NCBI RefSeq assembly: GCF_902825235.1 | Contig: NZ_CADEAJ010000001.1 | Location: 429,562-493,561, forward strand | From: Bartonella vinsonii subsp. vinsonii | GTDB lineage: Bacteria; Pseudomonadota; Alphaproteobacteria; Rhizobiales; Rhizobiaceae | DNA: 64,000 nt | Direction: 5' to 3' | Part shown: piece after piece, positions 27,027 to 38,233 of the stretch | How positions within the stretch are numbered: the stretch's first letter is position 1 | How the letters are laid out: each line of letters starts with the position of its first letter | Notes under the pieces: generated by a model | Database searches by the model: none | What the model was told of the DNA's origin: nothing | The model's input: the letters and a program-made list of their open reading frames with translations, nothing else | Program-made: the position numbers and the translations under genes

Positions 27027-29030
27027 ATGAAAGCAGACAAAGCAGATGCTGTCTTCGTTTTGGAAAATATCGTGCGCAAATTTCCTGCAGGGGAAACATT
27101 TGTCACTGTTTTGAAGGGCATTAATCTCACGATTAAACGCGGTGAAATGGTAGCGATTGTGGGCGCTTCCGGTTCAGGAAAATCCACGTTGATGAATATT
27201 CTAGGCTGTCTTGATCGGCCAAGTTCTGGTCGTTATTGGATTTCTGGGAAAGAAATAGCCTCCCTTTCTGCTGATGAATTGTCGGCTTTGCGGCGTAATC
27301 ATTTTGGATTTATTTTCCAGCGCTATCATTTGTTGAATGAATTAACAGCTTTGGGCAATGTTGAAATTCCTGCTATTTATGCAGGTTGTCCTGTGGCAAC
27401 AAGAAAACAACGTGCACAAGACCTTTTAACACGTTTAGGGATGGGGGATCGGGTAAATCATCGTCCAAATCAGCTTTCGGGTGGTCAGCAACAACGGGTC
27501 TCTATTGCGCGTGCTCTCATGAATAATGCAGAGGTTATTCTTGCTGATGAACCAACGGGTGCATTAGATAAACAAAGTGGCCAAGAAGTGTTGCGTATTT
27601 TGGATGAGCTTCATCAAGAAGGGCGCACCATTATTATTGTAACCCATGATATGCAGGTGGCTGAAAGAGCAGATCGTATTATCGAAATCAGTGATGGAGA
27701 AATTATTGCCGATCATGTGACAAAGGGTGCAAAAACGAAAGCGGTGGATGAAAAAACAAAAACCGGTGTTCAATATGGAGAAAAAAGTCTCGAAGACAAA
27801 CAACAGCTCGGTTTTTTGCATTCTTTTTTCGAGCGTTTCCGTGAGGCATTTATTATGGCATTGTTAGCTATGAATTCCCATAGGATGCGAACTTTTTTAA
27901 CAATGCTTGGGGTGATTATTGGTATTGGTGCCATTATTGCAATGGTCGCTTTGGGAAATGGGACACGAGAGAAAATCCTAGAAAATTTTAAAAGTTTAGG
28001 ATCTAATACATTAACAATTTTGCCTGGGAAAAGCTTTTCTGATCCACAAGCAGAGAAAATAACAAGTCTTGTTGAAGCTGATGCAGAAGCGCTCTCTGGT
28101 TTGCCTTATGTTTCTGGTGTAACACCTCAGATTTCAACAAGCGCGAAGGTGCGTTTCGGTGCTGTTGAAGTCAATGCCGTTATTATGGGGGTAGGAGAAC
28201 AGTTCTTTCAGACACAGGGGCTTAAGGCTGTCAAAGGGCAGTTATTTGATCAGAAAAGTGTGCATGAGAGAGCGGTGGATCTCGTGGTTGAAAAAGAAGC
28301 ATTGTCTATTCTTTTTCCTCATAGCCATGAAAACCCACTTGGGAAAGTGGTGCATGTAGGTAAAGTTCCAGCGCGTATTATTGGTGTTGTGGATCCGCAA
28401 AATAAAGCAAATGATGGTGTATCAAATACGATACAGGTTTATTTGCCTTATACAACTGTACAAACACGTTTTCTTGGAACAACGCAGGTTCGTGCCATTA
28501 CAGTTAAGATTGATGATAATGTAGATGCACATTTGGCAGAGACCATGGTAAAGCGCTTTCTCACAATGCGGCATGGTGAAGAAGATTTTTTCATTAGAAA
28601 TTCAGAATTCTTTCGTGAACGTATCATGGAGAGTACACATATTTTAACACTGTTAGTTTCTTCCATTGCAGCTATTTCACTGATTGTGGGGGGGATTGGG
28701 GTGATGAATATTATGCTGGTTACGGTTTCAGAGCGGATTAATGAAATTGGTGTGCGTATGGCGGTTGGCGCGCGTCAGAGTGATATTTTGCAGCAATTTC
28801 TCATTGAAGCGATTTTGGTTTGTGTCATTGGTGGTGGTTTGGGAATCCTGTTTGGATTCTCCATCGGTGGTTTGTTTTTGCTCTTTAAGGCACCTATTCA
28901 CCTGATTTATACGATTGATTCCATCATCTTGTCCCTTACTTTTTCGACCCTCATTGGGATATGTTTTGGCTTTTCACCAGCTAGACAAGCTTCACGGCTT
29001 GATCCTGTTGTTGCTCTCTCACGCGATTAG
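27027..29030 (+). CDS. macB: MacB-type ABC transporter, ATPase fused to permease
   Basis: Inner-membrane mechanotransmission transporter working with MacA. The 667 residues hold an N-terminal ATPase with Walker A GASGSGKST at 46-54, signature LSGGQQQR near 151 and Walker B ILADEPTGALD. Then come a MacB-like periplasmic domain between the first span (about residue 285) and the last three spans, and the C-terminal FtsX-like permease (ERINEIGVRMAVGARQSDIL). MacB exports macrolides, peptides or lipopeptides in other bacteria; the cargo here is not known. Confidence 0.94.
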   Translation: MKADKADAVFVLENIVRKFPAGETFVTVLKGINLTIKRGEMVAIVGASGSGKSTLMNILGCLDRPSSGRYWISGKEIASLSADELSALRRNHFGFIFQRYHLLNELTALGNVEIPAIYAGCPVATRKQRAQDLLTRLGMGDRVNHRPNQLSGGQQQRVSIARALMNNAEVILADEPTGALDKQSGQEVLRILDELHQEGRTIIIVTHDMQVAERADRIIEISDGEIIADHVTKGAKTKAVDEKTKTGVQYGEKSLEDKQQLGFLHSFFERFREAFIMALLAMNSHRMRTFLTMLGVIIGIGAIIAMVALGNGTREKILENFKSLGSNTLTILPGKSFSDPQAEKITSLVEADAEALSGLPYVSGVTPQISTSAKVRFGAVEVNAVIMGVGEQFFQTQGLKAVKGQLFDQKSVHERAVDLVVEKEALSILFPHSHENPLGKVVHVGKVPARIIGVVDPQNKANDGVSNTIQVYLPYTTVQTRFLGTTQVRAITVKIDDNVDAHLAETMVKRFLTMRHGEEDFFIRNSEFFRERIMESTHILTLLVSSIAAISLIVGGIGVMNIMLVTVSERINEIGVRMAVGARQSDILQQFLIEAILVCVIGGGLGILFGFSIGGLFLLFKAPIHLIYTIDSIILSLTFSTLIGICFGFSPARQASRLDPVVALSRD

Positions 29031-29138
29031 GCTATATCAATTGCTAGGGTTATGATTTTTTCGTGTGTTCATACTGGATGAATATGTCTTACGGTATGAA
29101 GAGCCTTGAAAGACTTTGAGAAAATCAATGTGTAAAGC

Positions 29139-29813
29139 TTAGAATACAGTTCTTATGTATACTTGGATTGTTTTGATGTATTGAAATATAAGAATGCGTA
29201 TTTGATTGATCTGTTGTATCGTGCTTTCATTGTTGTTCTTTTTAACAGGATAAGCAATAAAATTGATCTCCGGCATTAAATATTGAAGCTCACGCAAAGA
29301 GCGCCACATGTGATAGTCATGGGTGACGATATAAAGTGTTTTATAGTGATGTTTTTTAATCCAAGCTGCGCTTTCTTTGGCATTTCCTTTTGTGTTCGTT
29401 GCTTTATGTCCAAGGTCAATGCAACAGGAAAAAAGTTGGGGTGTCATATGCGTGCTGTGCATCAAACTCTTCAGGTTGGTTGTTGTGTTTACTCCACTGA
29501 TTAAAAGCCGTGAACCAAGCCCTTTTTTGAGGAGGCTTAACCCTGCTTCTATTCGGTTTTCTCCCCCTGTCAGAACAATAATTGCATCTGCTTTTGGCAA
29601 AGGATTTGGGGGTTGAAGCTGCTCGGTTTTTTCAGCAAAAAGTATGAAACCAATACAAAAGAGGAGAACGATTATTAAAAGAGAAAGTGCTGTCGGTGGA
29701 AAATAGCGAAACAAGCAGCGTAGAGACCATAGATTGCCTCTGGTATGTTTTTGAACAGAATGCTCTGGATTGCATTGTATGAGTGGTTTGGAATTGTATA
29801 GGTTTTGGGTCAT
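29139..29813 (-). CDS. YdcF/DUF218-family membrane protein
   Basis: A 224-residue protein with one membrane span at about 40-60 and a DUF218 domain that starts PKADAIIVLTGGENRIEAGL and includes GHKATNTKGNAKESA and IVTHDYHMWRSL. The conserved Gly, Glu and His positions of the fold are present. Family members such as SanA and ElyC act in envelope integrity or lipid-carrier metabolism; exact role unknown. It begins 3 bp after ftsX, an arrangement seen in other Rhizobiales. Confidence 0.85.
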   Translation of the reverse strand: MTQNLYNSKPLIQCNPEHSVQKHTRGNLWSLRCLFRYFPPTALSLLIIVLLFCIGFILFAEKTEQLQPPNPLPKADAIIVLTGGENRIEAGLSLLKKGLGSRLLISGVNTTTNLKSLMHSTHMTPQLFSCCIDLGHKATNTKGNAKESAAWIKKHHYKTLYIVTHDYHMWRSLRELQYLMPEINFIAYPVKKNNNESTIQQINQIRILIFQYIKTIQVYIRTVF

Positions 29814-29816
29814 AAA

Positions 29817-30770
29817 TTAAAATAAGCCGTTTTCACATTGATCAATTTTTTTAAGTTGTGCCAAAATAGTCATACGGTTTGTAAGCATGGTAAGAAGAGA
29901 AACAAAAAAAATAAGACCAATGATTTTTCCATAGGGGATGGAACTTATGGAAAGATGTCCAAACATAGCGGTGATTTGGCTGGTTTCCACTCTCCCTAGG
30001 TTATAGTTTGTCCAAACGATAAAAGCAGCAAACAGAAATGTGCTTGTGGCACCACCGTATAATGCACCACGCAGTGCAGTTTTAAAAAAATGCCAGTCAA
30101 ATTGTCGTGCAATAAAAAGCGTCTCAGTTCCAAGAAAGTATAAGACATTGATAATATGTGCATTCTCTGCCAATGCATTGCGTGTAGAAAAAATAACCGT
30201 GAGTATCAGTGAGCTTAAAACCAGCATTAAAATTGAAAAACCAATGAAAACAGTTGTATGTGCCATTGTTGTAAAACGGTCCACCCAAACACGGTGATCA
30301 TCAAATTGGCCTCCTGGAATTTGTGTTTTGATGGCGTGATTAATGGCGTGAAAGTCGATTGCTTCTTTCTCGTTTAGTGTGACAATGATAAGGCGGGGGA
30401 GGGGCAATTCATTGAGGCTTAAACCCGTACCAAGCCATGGTTCGAGCAATTTTTCGGTGGCTGTTTGGTCAACAATTTTGGCATCTTGCACACCCTGAAA
30501 TGTTTTAACCAATTTAACTGCGTCATAAAGAGCTTTTTCGATATCAACATTTTCAATAGGACGTATTTGAATCGTTGCTTCATAGCTAATTTGATTGCTC
30601 CAACTTTTCGCAGCACGCTGTACGAGATCAACTCCGATTAATGTAAGGCTGGAGAGAAAGGTCATAATAGCAATCACTGTGACCAGTGCTCGACCAGAAA
30701 TGTTGCCGTTTGGAATAATCGGAGTTGTATTTTTTTGATTGCTCGTAAAAATTGGCAAAGACTTATTCAT
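29817..30770 (-). CDS. ftsX: Cell division ABC permease FtsX
   Basis: Membrane partner of FtsE, which in other bacteria controls septal wall hydrolases. The 317 residues show an N-terminal span (about 31-52), a periplasmic domain with VQDAKIVDQTATEKLLEPWL, and three C-terminal spans. Its start overlaps the ftsE stop by 8 bp. The family is diverse, but the pairing with ftsE makes the call firm. Confidence 0.9.
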   Translation of the reverse strand: MNKSLPIFTSNQKNTTPIIPNGNISGRALVTVIAIMTFLSSLTLIGVDLVQRAAKSWSNQISYEATIQIRPIENVDIEKALYDAVKLVKTFQGVQDAKIVDQTATEKLLEPWLGTGLSLNELPLPRLIIVTLNEKEAIDFHAINHAIKTQIPGGQFDDHRVWVDRFTTMAHTTVFIGFSILMLVLSSLILTVIFSTRNALAENAHIINVLYFLGTETLFIARQFDWHFFKTALRGALYGGATSTFLFAAFIVWTNYNLGRVETSQITAMFGHLSISSIPYGKIIGLIFFVSLLTMLTNRMTILAQLKKIDQCENGLF

Positions 30771-31422
30771 GAATTGTCATCCGTCCATTATGGAGAAGCA
30801 TACGCCGCGCTGCGACCTGTTCCATTAGTGCGATATCATGGGTAGCAATGATGACAGCTGTTCCAAAACGATTTAATTCAATAAACAAGCGGAGCAGGCG
30901 TTTTGCCAAAGGTGGATCAACATTTCCTGTTGGTTCATCAGCCAAAAGAATTTCAGGTTGGTCAATGAGTGCACGGGCAATCGCTACCCTTTGTTTCTCT
31001 CCACCGGAAAGAACGGGGGGTAAAACATGAATATGATCTCCAAGACCTACCCAACAGAGAAGATCTTCCACTTCACTGCGATAGGTTGCTTCTTCTTGTC
31101 CCTTAATGCGCAAGGGTAAAGAGACATTTTCATAAGTTGTCATATGATCAAGCAGACGAAAATCTTGAAAAACAACACCTATACGTTGTCTTAATGCAGG
31201 AAGCTCTTGTCGTTTGAGTAATGCGGTATCGTTTCCAAAGAGATCAATATGGCCGCGGGTTGGTTTGAGTGCTAAAAACATCAGACGCATCAACGACGTC
31301 TTACCAGCTCCAGAGGCGCCTGTGAGAAATTGAAATGATCCGGCAGGAATATGAAAGCTAATATCACGAAGGACCTCAGGGCCCATTCCGTAGCGCAGAC
31401 CAACGTTTTCAAAATGAATCAC
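30763..31422 (-). CDS. ftsE: Cell division ATP-binding protein FtsE
   Basis: ATPase of the FtsEX complex at the division septum. The 219-residue protein has Walker A GASGAGKTS near residue 36, signature LSGGEKQRVAIARAL, Walker B ILLADEPTGNVD, and the family start MIHFENVGLRYG. It is first in ftsE-ftsX-ydcF. Confidence 0.95.
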   Translation of the reverse strand: MIHFENVGLRYGMGPEVLRDISFHIPAGSFQFLTGASGAGKTSLMRLMFLALKPTRGHIDLFGNDTALLKRQELPALRQRIGVVFQDFRLLDHMTTYENVSLPLRIKGQEEATYRSEVEDLLCWVGLGDHIHVLPPVLSGGEKQRVAIARALIDQPEILLADEPTGNVDPPLAKRLLRLFIELNRFGTAVIIATHDIALMEQVAARRMLLHNGRMTIHE

Positions 31423-31834
31423 TTTTTGTTACCACTTCTGTTTTTATAGTGCATCATTGTTAGGACTTTTGCTTTCATTGCTTTAGGCTTCTGATTGTGT
31501 TCATACTTTACTGTTTTCAATATTTTCTTTCATCGCTTTCAGTTTGTTGTTGAGAAATATTGTTTGTAAGAATACAATCAATTGTTACCTTTCCTTATAT
31601 TTTACCCTTATTTATGATTTTAGCAGGAATTCCAAGGTGTTTCTAGCAGAAACATAAAGGCCAACACGCTCGTTTTTTGACGCAGCGGTAGTTTTTCATG
31701 TCTGGTGGTTGGCAAAGGTTACTTTTTCAGAGAGATTGGCTAGCTTCGTGTGATGTTTTCCTTTTACCGGTGACTTTAGAAAGAATGTCAAGTTCATTTT
31801 AGAGAAAAGCTAAAGTCACCGTTCTTGTTTGGTA
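31423..31834. other. Intergenic region between ftsE and acs
   Basis: About 410 bp upstream of ftsE and downstream of acs. It contains the 12-bp inverted repeat described separately and otherwise nothing recognisable. Confidence 0.5.
31768..31821 (-). repeat. 12-bp inverted repeat downstream of acs
   Basis: CGGTGACTTTAG at 31768-31779 is the exact reverse complement of 31810-31821, with a 30-nt loop. It begins 14 bp after the acs stop. It could act as a 3' stem for the acs mRNA. No T-run follows on the minus strand, so a simple terminator is unlikely. Confidence 0.55.
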
Positions 31835-33793
31835 TTAAGCTGCAAACTCTTTATGTTGCCGGTTAGCAATCAGATCTTCAACGACTTGTGGTTCGGCTAG
31901 GGTTGAAATATCTCCCAAATTATCAAGATTATTTTCAGCGATTTTTCGCAAAATACGTCTCATAATTTTCCCTGAGCGTGTTTTTGGCAATTGAGGGGCA
32001 AATTGAATTTTATCCAAAATGGCAATAGAACCAATTTCCTTTCTGACATGGCGAATAAGGTCTTTTTGCAACTCTTCACTAGTGGGTGTCCCTTCCATTA
32101 AGGTGACAAAACTGTAAATGCCCTGTCCTTTAATGGGATGAGGATAACCGACAATAGCAGCTTCTGAAACGGCGGGATGAGAAACAAGCGCTGATTCAAT
32201 TTCAGCAGTTCCTAACCTGTGTCCAGAGACATTGAGAATGTCATCAACACGTCCTGTAATCCAATAATAACCATCACTATCGCGTTTACAGCCATCGCCT
32301 GTGAAATATTTTCCTTTATATGTCGAAAAATAGGTTTCAATAAAGCGCTCATGGTCGTTGTAAAGTGTACGCATTTGACCTGGCCATGAGTCAATAATAC
32401 AGAGGTTTCCTTCTGCTTCACCTTCCAAAATATTTCCTTGCGCGTCTACAATTTGAGGTTGAACACCAAAGAATGGACGTGTTGCCGAGCCCGCTTTAAG
32501 TTGTGTCGCACCGGGTAAGGGGGTGATCATATGCCCTCCCGTTTCTGTTTGCCACCAAGTGTCGAGAATGGGACAACGGTCATTTCCGACCGTATGATAA
32601 AACCATTCCCATGCTTCTGGATTAATCGGTTCGCCTACCGTGCCTAAAAGGCGCAAAGATGTTCTTTTAGAGTGTTCAACAAAGGAATTTCCTGCTCCCA
32701 TTAATGCACGAATAGCCGTTGGTGCGGTATAGAGCGTATTTACTTTATGTTTATCGACAATTTCCCAAAATCTGCCTTTGTCTGGAAAGGTTGGTGTCCC
32801 TTCAAACATTAAAGTGGTGGCACCATTGCACAGAGGTCCATAAATCAAATAAGAATGCCCTGTAATCCAGCCAATATCGGCAGTACTCCAGTAAATTTCA
32901 TCAGGATGATAATCAAAAACATATTGATGTGTCATCGATACATATACAAGATAGCCTGCGGTTGTATGCAACACACCTTTTGGTTTGCCTGTTGAACCGG
33001 AGGTGTAAAGAATGAAAAGCGGGTCTTCAGCGTTCATGTGTTCGGCTGGACAGCTTGTTTTGGCATGGGAGACTTCTTCATGATACCAGAAATCACGCCC
33101 TTCTACCCAATGAATGGGTTTACTGGTACGCTGGATAACCATGACTTGATCTACATCGACATGTTGGCGTGCTGCAATCTCAATGGCATGATCAACATTG
33201 TCTTTTAAGTTAATCTGTTTTCCTCCACGCAAGCCTTGATCCGCGGTAATGATGAAAGTCGATTCACAGTCAACAAGACGTCCTGCTATGGCTTCAGCAG
33301 AAAAACCAGCAAAAATAACCGAATGAATAGCACCAATGCGGGCACAAGCAAGCATGGCATAGGCTGCTTCGGGAATCATCGGTAAGTAAATGGTCACCTT
33401 GTCGCCTTTTTTAACACCATGATTCTTCAAAATATTCGCAAAGCGACAGACATGTTCATAGAGTGCGTTATAGGTTATTTTTTTATCATGATAAGGATTA
33501 TCTCCTTCCCAAATCAGCGCGATTTTTTCACCATGGGTTTTTAAATGGCGGTCAATGCAATTATAGGCCACATTTGTTATCCCATCCTCGTACCAGCGAA
33601 TGGAGACATCATCATTAAAAGAAGTGTTTTTTACTTTCGTATAAGGTTTAAACCATTCAATACGTTGACCATGTTTTGCCCAGAAGCTTTCTGGATCATT
33701 GATACTCTCTCGATACCATTGTTGATAGGTCTCTTCATCAATCAGAGCATTTTTTTTAATATTCTCTTGTATTGGATAAATTTTTACAGTCAT
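31835..33793 (-). CDS. acs: Acetyl-CoA synthetase
   Basis: AMP-forming ligase that activates acetate to acetyl-CoA. The 652-residue length is exact for the family. The adenylate loop [11 protein letters not shown] lies near residue 268, the hinge motif [18 protein letters not shown] near 520, and the catalytic lysine subject to acetylation in [11 protein letters not shown] near 610. It is a single gene. The long AT-rich upstream gap is probably its control region. Confidence 0.97.
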   Translation of the reverse strand: MTVKIYPIQENIKKNALIDEETYQQWYRESINDPESFWAKHGQRIEWFKPYTKVKNTSFNDDVSIRWYEDGITNVAYNCIDRHLKTHGEKIALIWEGDNPYHDKKITYNALYEHVCRFANILKNHGVKKGDKVTIYLPMIPEAAYAMLACARIGAIHSVIFAGFSAEAIAGRLVDCESTFIITADQGLRGGKQINLKDNVDHAIEIAARQHVDVDQVMVIQRTSKPIHWVEGRDFWYHEEVSHAKTSCPAEHMNAEDPLFILYTSGSTGKPKGVLHTTAGYLVYVSMTHQYVFDYHPDEIYWSTADIGWITGHSYLIYGPLCNGATTLMFEGTPTFPDKGRFWEIVDKHKVNTLYTAPTAIRALMGAGNSFVEHSKRTSLRLLGTVGEPINPEAWEWFYHTVGNDRCPILDTWWQTETGGHMITPLPGATQLKAGSATRPFFGVQPQIVDAQGNILEGEAEGNLCIIDSWPGQMRTLYNDHERFIETYFSTYKGKYFTGDGCKRDSDGYYWITGRVDDILNVSGHRLGTAEIESALVSHPAVSEAAIVGYPHPIKGQGIYSFVTLMEGTPTSEELQKDLIRHVRKEIGSIAILDKIQFAPQLPKTRSGKIMRRILRKIAENNLDNLGDISTLAEPQVVEDLIANRQHKEFAA

Positions 33794-34717
33794 AAGTCCC
33801 CTCTTATCATTTTTTGTTTGGAAAAATCAGCCGCTAACCTTTTGTATTTTTGGCATAATTTTTCTAAAAAGATTTCCATTTAAGGAAAAGAATATTGAGG
33901 TTAGACTATTTTACAAATATTGGAATAGTCAATTTTAAAAATCTGATGCAATACTATTAAAAAGAGCATGTTTTTATGCTGTATCATTTGTAAAGCCATC
34001 CCTGAAGCGCGGATATTGCCATGCTACAGGTTTATTACTTCTGTGCTTGGTAATACACTATTGACGGATGATGTCGGTGGAGGGAATTAAGAGCAAGGAG
34101 AGATGTTTCTTGAAACCTACAGAAGGTAAAAAAGAATTAAAAAGCTAAAATGAATTTTTTGCTTATTTTTTAGGGAAAGGGAAAAGTTAAGGGAGCTATC
34201 CGATTCAGCACATTCTAACATATCCTCTTTTAAAGCATTGCTATAGCATATTGGATAATTTATTGCTTTGAATGTTTTCGTGTTGCTCTCTTTTGTTAAA
34301 AAAGAGGAAATCCCTTAAGAATTAATATAAACCAAAATACCTACATAAACTATCGGAAATAAAGAATACAATACCTACTGATAATCCTGTTATTATAGCT
34401 ACTTTTCAGTCCCAACCACCGAATACTTTAGCAGTAGTAGCAAGTATAGGGACCATTATAATTATCATGCAAAACAACCTTATAATTTTATAAAGAATGT
34501 CCATTATAGTAAAATCCTGATCATAATATGTTAATATAATAGATATCTCTGAAAACTATATATTTATAAAATTACTAATTTCAGAAATATTTTTTAAGCT
34601 ATTTTTTATAAATTAGAACCAACATTCCCAAGCTTTTTCTCCTTCGTGTGCAATGCACTGTTATCATTTTCTTATGAAAGATGAGTTCTTTTTCGCAGCA
34701 TTGTTCTTGCAGTGTTG
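33794..34717. other. AT-rich gap upstream of acs, with a gene remnant
   Basis: About 920 bp. Apart from the interrupted small reading frame at 34322-34504, nothing supported was found. The half nearest acs should carry the acs promoter, but no clear consensus stands out. Confidence 0.5.
34322..34504 (-). pseudogene. Small membrane protein frame broken by one UGA
   Basis: Starting at an ATG with AGGA ten bases upstream, the frame encodes 32 residues ending VFGGWD, then TGA (34406-34408), then 27 more residues in the same frame beginning KVAIITGLSVGIVFFIS, before TAA. Both halves are membrane-like, and a tryptophan codon at the stop would restore a two-span protein of 60 residues. I do not recognise the family. 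A real stop mutation is the simplest reading. Confidence 0.5.
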
Positions 34718-35413
34718 TTATTGGTAAGGCGGTGAGACTGGGCGTTGTCCAAATAGAGCAGAGCCAATACGAAGAATATTAGAGCCAAATTGTAGAGCGG
34801 TTTTAAAGTCATTGGACATGCCCATTGAAAGCTTTGGAAGACCGGCTTTCTTGGCTAGTTTTGCTAACAGCGCGAAATAGGGACCGGGGTTTTCTTGTAC
34901 TGGTGGAATGGCCATAAGACCGATAATATCAAGTCCGTAGTAATTTTTGCAATGAGCAACAAAAGGAACCACTTCTTGTGGTGCAAGTCCACTTTTTTGC
35001 GGTTCTAAGCCAATATTGACTTGAACATAGCAGGGGAGGTGCTTTTTTTGTTTTTGCATTTCTTCAGCCAAGCTCTTGGCTATTTTTTCGCGGTCAACCG
35101 TTTGAATGACATCAAAGATTTTAACAGCTTCTGCTGTTTTATTTGATTGTAAAGGGCCGATGAGGTGTAGTTCAATTTTTTCAAACTGTTGGCGCAGGTG
35201 AGGCCATTTTTCAGCAGCTTCTTGTACGCGGTTTTCTGCGAAAAGACGCTGTCCTGCTTGCAAAAGGGGGCGTATGTTGTCTGCTGGGACAGTTTTTGAA
35301 ACAGCGATAAGTTGGACGTCTTCTATGGAGCGGTTATAGTCCTCACATGTTTTAGCAATGTCTTTTTGAAGATTTTTCCATGCTTCAATGGAGGGGTGCT
35401 GTTTTGTGCTCAT
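34718..35413 (-). CDS. yggS: YggS-family pyridoxal phosphate homeostasis protein
   Basis: PLP-binding protein (PLPBP/YBL036C family) that buffers vitamin B6 and has no known catalytic activity. The 231 residues show the PLP-lysine region VQLIAVSKTVPADNI near residue 40, FAENRVQEA, LIGPLQSNK, and the late LSMGMSNDFKTALQFGSNILRIGSALFG phosphate-binding block. Divergent from leuS with about 170 bp between. Confidence 0.93.
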   Translation of the reverse strand: MSTKQHPSIEAWKNLQKDIAKTCEDYNRSIEDVQLIAVSKTVPADNIRPLLQAGQRLFAENRVQEAAEKWPHLRQQFEKIELHLIGPLQSNKTAEAVKIFDVIQTVDREKIAKSLAEEMQKQKKHLPCYVQVNIGLEPQKSGLAPQEVVPFVAHCKNYYGLDIIGLMAIPPVQENPGPYFALLAKLAKKAGLPKLSMGMSNDFKTALQFGSNILRIGSALFGQRPVSPPYQ

Positions 35414-35584
35414 AAGTTGTATTCTTTCTGTTTTTATTGAGAGACGAGATAATTCTTTATAGTAATTGCTTATCAGAGCTTTGTAAGATACTTAATAAAA
35501 TATTGGTTGAAAATATTGACGATGGAGTTAATCCATGGTGAAGCATAAAAACAAGTTTTTTAGTTCAATTTTATAAAGAGTATA

Positions 35585-38233
35585 ATGACAATGACAATTG
35601 AACGTTCTCATTTAAGCGAACGCTATAATCCACGTGCACGCGAACAAAAATGGCAAGCGATTTGGGATGAAAAAAAGATTTTTCAAACCGTTCAAGAAGA
35701 TTGCCGTGAAAAATATTATGTTTTAGAGATGTTCCCTTATCCTTCTGGGCGCATTCATATGGGGCATGTGCGTAATTATACCATGGGGGATGTTGTTGCG
35801 CGCTATAAACGTGCAAAAGGGTTTAATGTGCTTCACCCCATGGGGTGGGATGCTTTTGGTATGCCGGCTGAAAATGCTGCACTGCAAAATAAAATTCACC
35901 CCAAAACTTGGACTTATCAAAATATTGCGGTAATGCGTGGGCAATTACAAAAATTAGGGCTTTCATTGGATTGGTCGCGCGAATTTGCTACTTGTGATGT
36001 GGATTATTACCACCGCCAACAAATGTTGTTTCTTGATCTTTACCAGAAGGGATTGGTGACGCGTAAAGTTGCTAAGATCAATTGGGACCCTGTTGATCAG
36101 ACTGTTTTGGCAAATGAACAGGTTGTTGATGGGCGGGGATGGCGTTCTGGCGCGTTGGTTGAACAGCGCGAATTGACGCAGTGGTTTTTTAAAATTAGTG
36201 ATTTTAGTGAAGATCTTTTGGCTGGACTTGAGAAGCTTGAGCAGTGGCCGGAAAAAGTCCGCACTATGCAAAAAAATTGGATTGGGAAGTCACAAGGCTT
36301 ACTCATTCGTTGGGCTTTAAAGTCAACAGAGACTGCTGGTGAGGATTGTGAGACTTTGAAGGAAGTTGTCTGTTATTCAACACGTCCTGACACGCTTTTT
36401 GGTGCTTCTTTTTTGGCGCTCTCTGTTGATCATCCCATTGCACAAGTTCTTGCGCAGAAGGATAAAGCGCTTAGCGCTTTTATTGAAGAGTGTCGGTGTG
36501 GTGGGACGACAACCGCAGCACTTGAGACAGCGGAAAAACAAGGTTTCCTGACACCTCTTTTGGCGGTTCATCCCTTTGAACCAACGGTGCATATTCCTGT
36601 TTATATCGCTAATTTTGTGCTTATGGATTATGGGACAGGAGCTGTTTTTGGGTGTCCTGCTCATGATCAGAGAGATTTGGATTTTGCTCGTAAATATAAT
36701 CTCCCTGTGCAGCCCGTGGTTTTGCCAAAGGGGGTAAATCCAGAAGATTTTGTGGTTGAAGAAACGGCTTATACGGGCGATGGTGTGATGATCAATTCAG
36801 ATTTTTTGAATGGTTTGACACCGCAGCAAGCTTTTGAAGCCGCAGCTAAAAGGCTTGAGGAGCAAATGCTTTATGGTCAACCACAAGGGCGAAAAACCGT
36901 GCAATTTCGATTGCGTGATTGGGGGATTTCGCGGCAGCGTTATTGGGGATGTCCGATTCCGATTATCCATTGTGATGTTTGTGGAGTGGTTCCGGTACCG
37001 CGCACGGATTTACCTGTTGTATTGCCTGAGGATGTGATTTTTGATCAGCCGGGCAATCCTCTTGATCGCCATAAAGCGTGGCAAGCTGTTGCCTGTCCTG
37101 TCTGTGGGAAACAGGCTAGACGTGAAACCGATACTATGGATACATTTGTTGATTCTTCTTGGTATTATGCACGTTTTACCGCTCCTTTTGCGCAAGAACC
37201 TGTCGACAAAAATGCGACAACTGAATGGTTGCCTGTACAGCAATATATTGGTGGAATTGAACACGCAATTTTACACCTTCTTTATGCGCGCTTTTTTATG
37301 CGTGCTATGAAAATGGTAGGGTATGTGACGGTTGATGAGCCGTTTAAGGGGCTTTTTACCCAAGGAATGGTGGTTCATGAAACCTATCGGGATGATCAGG
37401 GATGGGTTTCACCAGAAGAGATTTCCATTGTTGAAAAGGATGGAAAACGTCAAGCTTACAAATTGTCTGATCAAAGTGAAGTGACGATTGGTTTGATTGA
37501 AAAAATGTCAAAATCAAAAAAGAATGTCGTTGATCCTGATGATATTATCGCCTCCTATGGAGCCGATACTGTACGCTGGTTTGTGTTGTCGGATTCTCCT
37601 CCTGAGCGAGATGTTATTTGGACAGAAGCTGGTGTTGAAGGGGCGCATCGCTTTGTGCAACGTGTTTGGCGCTGTGTGGCTTTGAGTGCTCCAGTGTTAA
37701 GAGGAGTTGCACCGTGTGCAGGGCATCAGGGGGCTGCTTTGGAGCTCTCAAAAGTTGCACATCGCACTCTTTGTGCTGTGGAGGATGATTTGGAAAAATT
37801 TGCCTTTAATCGCGCCATTGCACGTCTTTATGAGTTCTTGAATATTATGGCACCGTTATTAAATAAAGTAGAAAGTGTTGAAAATGAGATGAAGGCAGCT
37901 TTGCGTCAAGCAATGGATTTTTTTCTTGCATTGATTGCGCCTATCATGCCTCATTTAGCGGAGGAGTGTCATGCTGTTTTAGGAGGGAAAGCCTTGATTT
38001 CTGAGCTTCCTTGGCCTGTTTATGATCCTGCGTTAACCGTTGAAGAAAGCTATAGTTTGCCGGTACAGATTAATGGTAAAAAACGTGGTGAGGTGATGGT
38101 GGCAGCAACAGCAAGTGAAGCGATGATTAAAGAAGCTGTGTTAGCTCTTGATTTTGTCCAAGCGCATCTGGTGGAAAAATCAGTCAAAAAAATGATTATT
38201 GTTCCAAAAAGGATTGTAAATGTCGTTGTTTAG
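35585..38233 (+). CDS. leuS: Leucyl-tRNA synthetase
   Basis: Class I synthetase charging tRNA-Leu. The 882 residues hold the HIGH-type motif HMGH at 58-61, a CP1 editing domain ([15 protein letters not shown] and the [15 protein letters not shown] segment), and KMSKS at 640-644 followed by the anticodon-binding and C-terminal domains. A second in-frame ATG two codons downstream is equally possible. The gene overlaps lptE by 14 bp, an arrangement usual in proteobacteria. Confidence 0.97.
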   Translation: MTMTIERSHLSERYNPRAREQKWQAIWDEKKIFQTVQEDCREKYYVLEMFPYPSGRIHMGHVRNYTMGDVVARYKRAKGFNVLHPMGWDAFGMPAENAALQNKIHPKTWTYQNIAVMRGQLQKLGLSLDWSREFATCDVDYYHRQQMLFLDLYQKGLVTRKVAKINWDPVDQTVLANEQVVDGRGWRSGALVEQRELTQWFFKISDFSEDLLAGLEKLEQWPEKVRTMQKNWIGKSQGLLIRWALKSTETAGEDCETLKEVVCYSTRPDTLFGASFLALSVDHPIAQVLAQKDKALSAFIEECRCGGTTTAALETAEKQGFLTPLLAVHPFEPTVHIPVYIANFVLMDYGTGAVFGCPAHDQRDLDFARKYNLPVQPVVLPKGVNPEDFVVEETAYTGDGVMINSDFLNGLTPQQAFEAAAKRLEEQMLYGQPQGRKTVQFRLRDWGISRQRYWGCPIPIIHCDVCGVVPVPRTDLPVVLPEDVIFDQPGNPLDRHKAWQAVACPVCGKQARRETDTMDTFVDSSWYYARFTAPFAQEPVDKNATTEWLPVQQYIGGIEHAILHLLYARFFMRAMKMVGYVTVDEPFKGLFTQGMVVHETYRDDQGWVSPEEISIVEKDGKRQAYKLSDQSEVTIGLIEKMSKSKKNVVDPDDIIASYGADTVRWFVLSDSPPERDVIWTEAGVEGAHRFVQRVWRCVALSAPVLRGVAPCAGHQGAALELSKVAHRTLCAVEDDLEKFAFNRAIARLYEFLNIMAPLLNKVESVENEMKAALRQAMDFFLALIAPIMPHLAEECHAVLGGKALISELPWPVYDPALTVEESYSLPVQINGKKRGEVMVAATASEAMIKEAVLALDFVQAHLVEKSVKKMIIVPKRIVNVVV

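Noticed and set aside
34406..34408. UGA as a recoded selenocysteine codon
   Set aside because: No SECIS-like hairpin is evident after it, no catalytic motif surrounds it, and tryptophan fits the context better.
36834..37310. Open frames in other phases inside leuS
   Set aside because: They are shadows of a highly conserved synthetase gene and carry no start signals or motifs.
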